64,000 nt of DNA, taken from positions 62,001-126,000 of the forward strand of contig NZ_JAJUXH010000020.1 of assembly GCF_021390245.1 (NCBI RefSeq), read 5' to 3'. Made by a program: the position numbers and the translations under genes. Source of the stretch: Dyadobacter sp. CY323. GTDB taxonomy: Bacteria; Bacteroidota; Bacteroidia; Cytophagales; Spirosomataceae. The notes under the pieces were generated by a model that did not search any database, was not told the origin of the DNA, and saw only the letters and a program-made list of their open reading frames with translations. This document shows positions 61,017-64,000 of the stretch, piece after piece (the stretch's first letter is position 1; the number at the start of each line of letters is the position of its first letter).

Positions 61017-62495
61017 ATGAAAAAACTGTTTTTAGTCTCTGCTCTTAGCTTTTTCGGCCTTGCGTCTTACGCACAGGATGCTGCTAAGCAGGATGATGCC
61101 GCTAACAAGCTGTTGGTGGACGGTTTCCGGAAAGACAAAGAGAAAAGCGACAAAGATGCATCTGATCCAAAAAGCAGCGCGAAAGCAGCATTTTGGATGG
61201 AACGTGCAAAGTTGCATGAAAACATAGCTTCTCAGGCATCACAGGTGGATTCGAACGCTGCGAAAGTTGCATATGAATCATACAAAAAGGTAGTGGAACT
61301 GGACAAAACCAAAAAAGGAGAGCCAGGTAAATCTGCTAAAGAAGCCCAGACTATTTTGGATGGGGGAGAAGGTACCAACCTTTTCAATGCGTTTGTAAGA
61401 CAAGGTGCAGAAAAGTATCAAGCCAAAAACCTGGCTGGTGCACTTGAAATGTTTACAATAGCTCAGGAAATCAATAAAAAGGATACATTGGCCTCCCTCT
61501 ACGGAGGTATTGCGGCACAGCAGCTTGACCAAAAGGATGTTGCGAAAACGCAGTTTGAAAAATATGCTGCCAATGGGGGAAAAGATCCAAGCGTATATTA
61601 CGGTTTAGCTCAATTGTACCGTGCTGAAAACAACTTTGATAAAGCAATTGAAACTTTGAATAAAGGTTTGGCACAGGCACCGGGCAACAAGGATCTTAAA
61701 GCGGAAGTAGTGAATATTTTGCTTGCATCTGGTAAAGAGGATCAGGCGATTAAGGAGCTGGAAGCATTAGCCGTATCAGATCCTAAGAATGTTCAGAATG
61801 TAGTGAACCTGGCGATTCTTTACGACAATATGCAAAGAACGGCCGGTGACAAGATCAAGCAAATCAATAGTAAAATGGGAGCGGGGAGTAAGTCTGCTGC
61901 CAGCGCCGCTAAAAACCTGGAAAGCGAAAAAGGTAAAATCGAGGTGTATGATGGCGAGATCAAGAGAATTGGTGCATTGATTAAAAAGCAACCGAAAAAT
62001 GCCGATCTTAAAAGACAGTTGGCTGATGTAAATACGAAGAAAAAAGAAACAGTTACTGCGATTGCGGCTTTGGAAGCAGAAGCTAAAAATGCACAGGCAT
62101 CTGCAGGAAGCAGCGACAACGCAGCATTTGAAAAGGAATTGGCTGAGTTGAAACCAAAACAAAAAGAGGCGAGCGACAAAGCGATTGCGAATTACAAGAA
62201 AGCTTTGGAAATCGATGCTGCTAACTATGATGCATTGTTCAACCTGGGTGTTTATTATTTCAACGAAGCTGTTATTTTGAAAGGCGAAGTTGATAATATG
62301 AACATGACCGAGTATCAGCAGAAAGGCAAGGAAGTAGAAGGTCGCGTGTGTGGAAAATTCAAAAAGGCGAAACCTTATTTTGAAAAAGCAATCCAGGCTA
62401 AGGATGAAGCAGAAGCGAAGGAAACCCTAGCTACTGTAAACGGAATTCTGGATCAGTTCACCGCGAAGCAAGTTGCATGTGTTGACGAGCAATAA
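61017..62495 (+). CDS. Periplasmic TPR protein with coiled coil
   Basis: 492 residues. Signal peptide (about 1-20, ASYAQ), TPR units at about 60-250 ('AKNLAGALEMFTIAQEINKKDTLASLYGGIAAQQLDQKDVAKTQFEKYA') and a C-terminal TPR near 385-480. In between is a long Lys/Glu coiled coil (about 290-370). Probably an envelope scaffold; follows gyrA 74 nt away. Not assigned to a pathway. Ends at a strong terminator. Confidence 0.78.
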   Translation: MKKLFLVSALSFFGLASYAQDAAKQDDAANKLLVDGFRKDKEKSDKDASDPKSSAKAAFWMERAKLHENIASQASQVDSNAAKVAYESYKKVVELDKTKKGEPGKSAKEAQTILDGGEGTNLFNAFVRQGAEKYQAKNLAGALEMFTIAQEINKKDTLASLYGGIAAQQLDQKDVAKTQFEKYAANGGKDPSVYYGLAQLYRAENNFDKAIETLNKGLAQAPGNKDLKAEVVNILLASGKEDQAIKELEALAVSDPKNVQNVVNLAILYDNMQRTAGDKIKQINSKMGAGSKSAASAAKNLESEKGKIEVYDGEIKRIGALIKKQPKNADLKRQLADVNTKKKETVTAIAALEAEAKNAQASAGSSDNAAFEKELAELKPKQKEASDKAIANYKKALEIDAANYDALFNLGVYYFNEAVILKGEVDNMNMTEYQQKGKEVEGRVCGKFKKAKPYFEKAIQAKDEAEAKETLATVNGILDQFTAKQVACVDEQ

Positions 62496-62515
62496 AATTT
62501 AGATTTCGAATGCGG

Positions 62516-62542
62516 GCGCCAGAATTATCTGGCGCTTTTTTT
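62516..62542 (+). terminator. Terminator of the TPR gene
   Basis: GCGCCAG (62516-62522) pairs with CTGGCGC (62529-62535), followed by TTTTTTT (62536-62542). It overlaps the last codons of the opposing gene: its stop codon lies in the loop and its final Ala/Arg codons in the stem. Confidence 0.85.
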
Positions 62543-63859
62543 ATGTCCTTTTTCCAGACTTTCGCGAAGCGGGGAGGGGAAGGTACTTTGCAGAGTTGGA
62601 TTGTCAAGAAGTAATTTTAGCCGAACAGGATCGGGGAACGGAATTTCCCGTTCCTTCTTTTGCAGGTAGGCAGAATCTTTCGTTTCAAGATAGGCAGTTA
62701 CATTTTCCATTTGGAATATAGAGTAGCGATGTGTCTTGCGGACATCGAGCATATCCGACTTCAGTCTTCCTTTTTGAGTAGTGAAGTAAATGAAAAAGAA
62801 TGGCAGAAACGACCACCGATACCAGCGGTTGCCCGACTCCTCAATAAACCTGACTGAAAACCATGCATTACTCACAATCCCAATAGTGAGCAACTCTGTA
62901 TACCTGGAAGAAATTATGGTAAGATTTTGACCGCGACCATAAGCGATGGCGACAGCCTGGCAAAGACTCCAGATGTAGCAGCCAGCCAGGAGCAGGTCCG
63001 GGCGCGTCATTTTTTTAGAGAGCAGCAGAAATAGGATCATAACTGCACCCGGAAGCCAAAGGAGGGAGGCCCACTTGTTTTCAACCACAGGCCAACTCAA
63101 CATATATGCTGCCGCACTAAGAAATTCAGATGCATCTCGTGATTTATAAATTTCGTTACCGGCGGTGGCAGGAAGGATAAGAAACCCGAATAAAGCTATA
63201 AGTATTAGCAAGCCGAAGGATAAGACGTTGCGAGATGGATAGTTTCTGTTCATATACCAATCCAGGCAAAAGACGCAGGCAATGGTAATGGGCGTGAGCA
63301 GACCGGAGGCCATCGTGATAACACTCAGAACGCATAAAGTGATGATCCCGGGAATCCTGAATTTATTGTCGGGGACATATGCGGCAATGATCAGGGCCGA
63401 TACGGTGAATAAGACCAGAAAGTAAAACTGACTCTGGAATCCAATTAAATAGTTTTCAAAAGAAAACGGCAATGCAAACTGTGCTAATAACACTGGGACA
63501 AATAACCATCTGAATCCAGCCAGATCCCGATGTTTGTGGATCGTATAAACGAGTATCGCGGGAATCGACGCAGCCAAAAAAACATTGACGAAAGCTTCTG
63601 TCAAATTGTTCCATTCGCCGGTTATCTCGAAGATCAGTAAAGAAAGCAGTCTTGTCGGAAAGATTCTGTGTTCATTGTGCGGTTGCCATAATTCGCGCAG
63701 CCGTAACTTACCTTCCATGTATGGTCGAAGCAGATAATCTCCCTCAGCATCCCATTGGTCCCAGAATGGTAAGGATATGGCAAATGTGCTGACATAGTAC
63801 CAGCGGGGGATTGCCACACATAGTATTACCACAAGCGTTATTAAAACTCTATTTAACAT
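62525..63859 (-). CDS. Polytopic membrane protein, GT-C-like topology
   Basis: 444 residues from ATG 63859 (MLNRVLITLVVILCVAIP); an upstream frame reaches 63943. About ten membrane helices with a first periplasmic loop carrying 'FWDQWDAEGDYLLRPYMEGKLRLRELWQPHNEHRIFPTRLLSL'. The acidic WDQWDAEG and HNEHR motifs after TM1 recall GT-C glycosyltransferases/mannosyltransferase-like proteins, but no family is certain. It converges on the TPR gene, with its 3' end inside the shared terminator. Confidence 0.7.
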   Translation of the reverse strand: MLNRVLITLVVILCVAIPRWYYVSTFAISLPFWDQWDAEGDYLLRPYMEGKLRLRELWQPHNEHRIFPTRLLSLLIFEITGEWNNLTEAFVNVFLAASIPAILVYTIHKHRDLAGFRWLFVPVLLAQFALPFSFENYLIGFQSQFYFLVLFTVSALIIAAYVPDNKFRIPGIITLCVLSVITMASGLLTPITIACVFCLDWYMNRNYPSRNVLSFGLLILIALFGFLILPATAGNEIYKSRDASEFLSAAAYMLSWPVVENKWASLLWLPGAVMILFLLLSKKMTRPDLLLAGCYIWSLCQAVAIAYGRGQNLTIISSRYTELLTIGIVSNAWFSVRFIEESGNRWYRWSFLPFFFIYFTTQKGRLKSDMLDVRKTHRYSIFQMENVTAYLETKDSAYLQKKEREIPFPDPVRLKLLLDNPTLQSTFPSPLRESLEKGHKKSAR

Positions 63860-64000
63860 AATATAAATTATAAAACAAATATAGGTGTGATGACATACGA
63901 CTAAGGTTTTGTTAAACACGCACCAGATATCGATTCTAGTCATTCATCTGATTCTAAGACGGTCAACTTACAGCACAATGGATACTTACAAGGCTGAAAA

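Noticed and set aside
1..64000. CRISPR arrays or insertion sequences
   Set aside because: No regularly spaced 25-40 nt repeats and no transposase gene were found in the window.

Overview
The window comes from a member of the Bacteroidota, most like the Dyadobacter/Spirosoma group of the Cytophagales. This is inferred from a GyrA of that type, LytTR two-component pairs, a TPR-LuxR regulator, an S1 sulfatase, a SusD remnant, the -33 TTTG / -7 TAnnTTTG promoter style, and A-rich leaders in place of Shine-Dalgarno sequences. No taxon-defining search was possible.

Left third (1 to about 19.98 kb): the right end of a prophage. It starts inside a tail or baseplate gene whose reading frame is interrupted by a TAG (4423-4425) and continues in frame to 4938. 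A small protein, a 1075-aa beta-helix spike with a signal peptide and a secreted glycosidase-like protein follow. Next is a tightly packed lysis-type cassette: a 29-aa membrane peptide, a coiled-coil membrane protein, an overlapping exported protein, a DUF5675 protein and a patatin phospholipase. A mixed accessory stretch (13.2-17.3 kb) carries two opposite-strand membrane proteins, a CheY-like single-domain response regulator, a decayed second copy of it and several small unknown genes. The leftward lysogeny end has two AlpA/excisionase-type HTH proteins and a tyrosine integrase. The prophage ends at a 47-nt copy of the 3' part of tRNA-Thr(UGU), i.e. the attachment site, followed by the original tRNA terminator.

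Middle (20-37.7 kb): host genes. These include a small membrane protein, a TPR protein, a PAS/GAF sensor ending in a histidine box without an ATPase domain, an outer-membrane-type protein, a lipoprotein metallophosphoesterase, a sulfatase, a TetR-controlled RND efflux operon (TolC, membrane fusion protein, RND pump) with matching palindromic operators, and a LytS/LytR-type two-component pair.

37.7-46.3 kb: a sugar-acid cluster. A SusD remnant is followed by a twin-arginine ManD-like dehydratase, a LacI regulator, a second twin-arginine galactonate-dehydratase-like enzyme, a PQQ/cytochrome c dehydrogenase, KDPG aldolase and an ExuT-like transporter. The export signals suggest that oxidation and dehydration happen in the periplasm, with the keto-deoxy acid imported and cleaved inside the cell.

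46.4-64 kb: a methyltransferase, a HigBA-type toxin-antitoxin pair, a TPR-LuxR regulator, a structured non-coding stretch ending in a strong terminator, a fused trehalose-phosphate synthase/phosphatase, a D-amino-acid operon (GntP/DsdX-type permease, RidA, D-threonine-aldolase/D-serine-dehydratase-like enzyme, M19 dipeptidase) with a (GAAT)9 microsatellite in a leader, gyrA, a TPR protein and a polytopic membrane protein.
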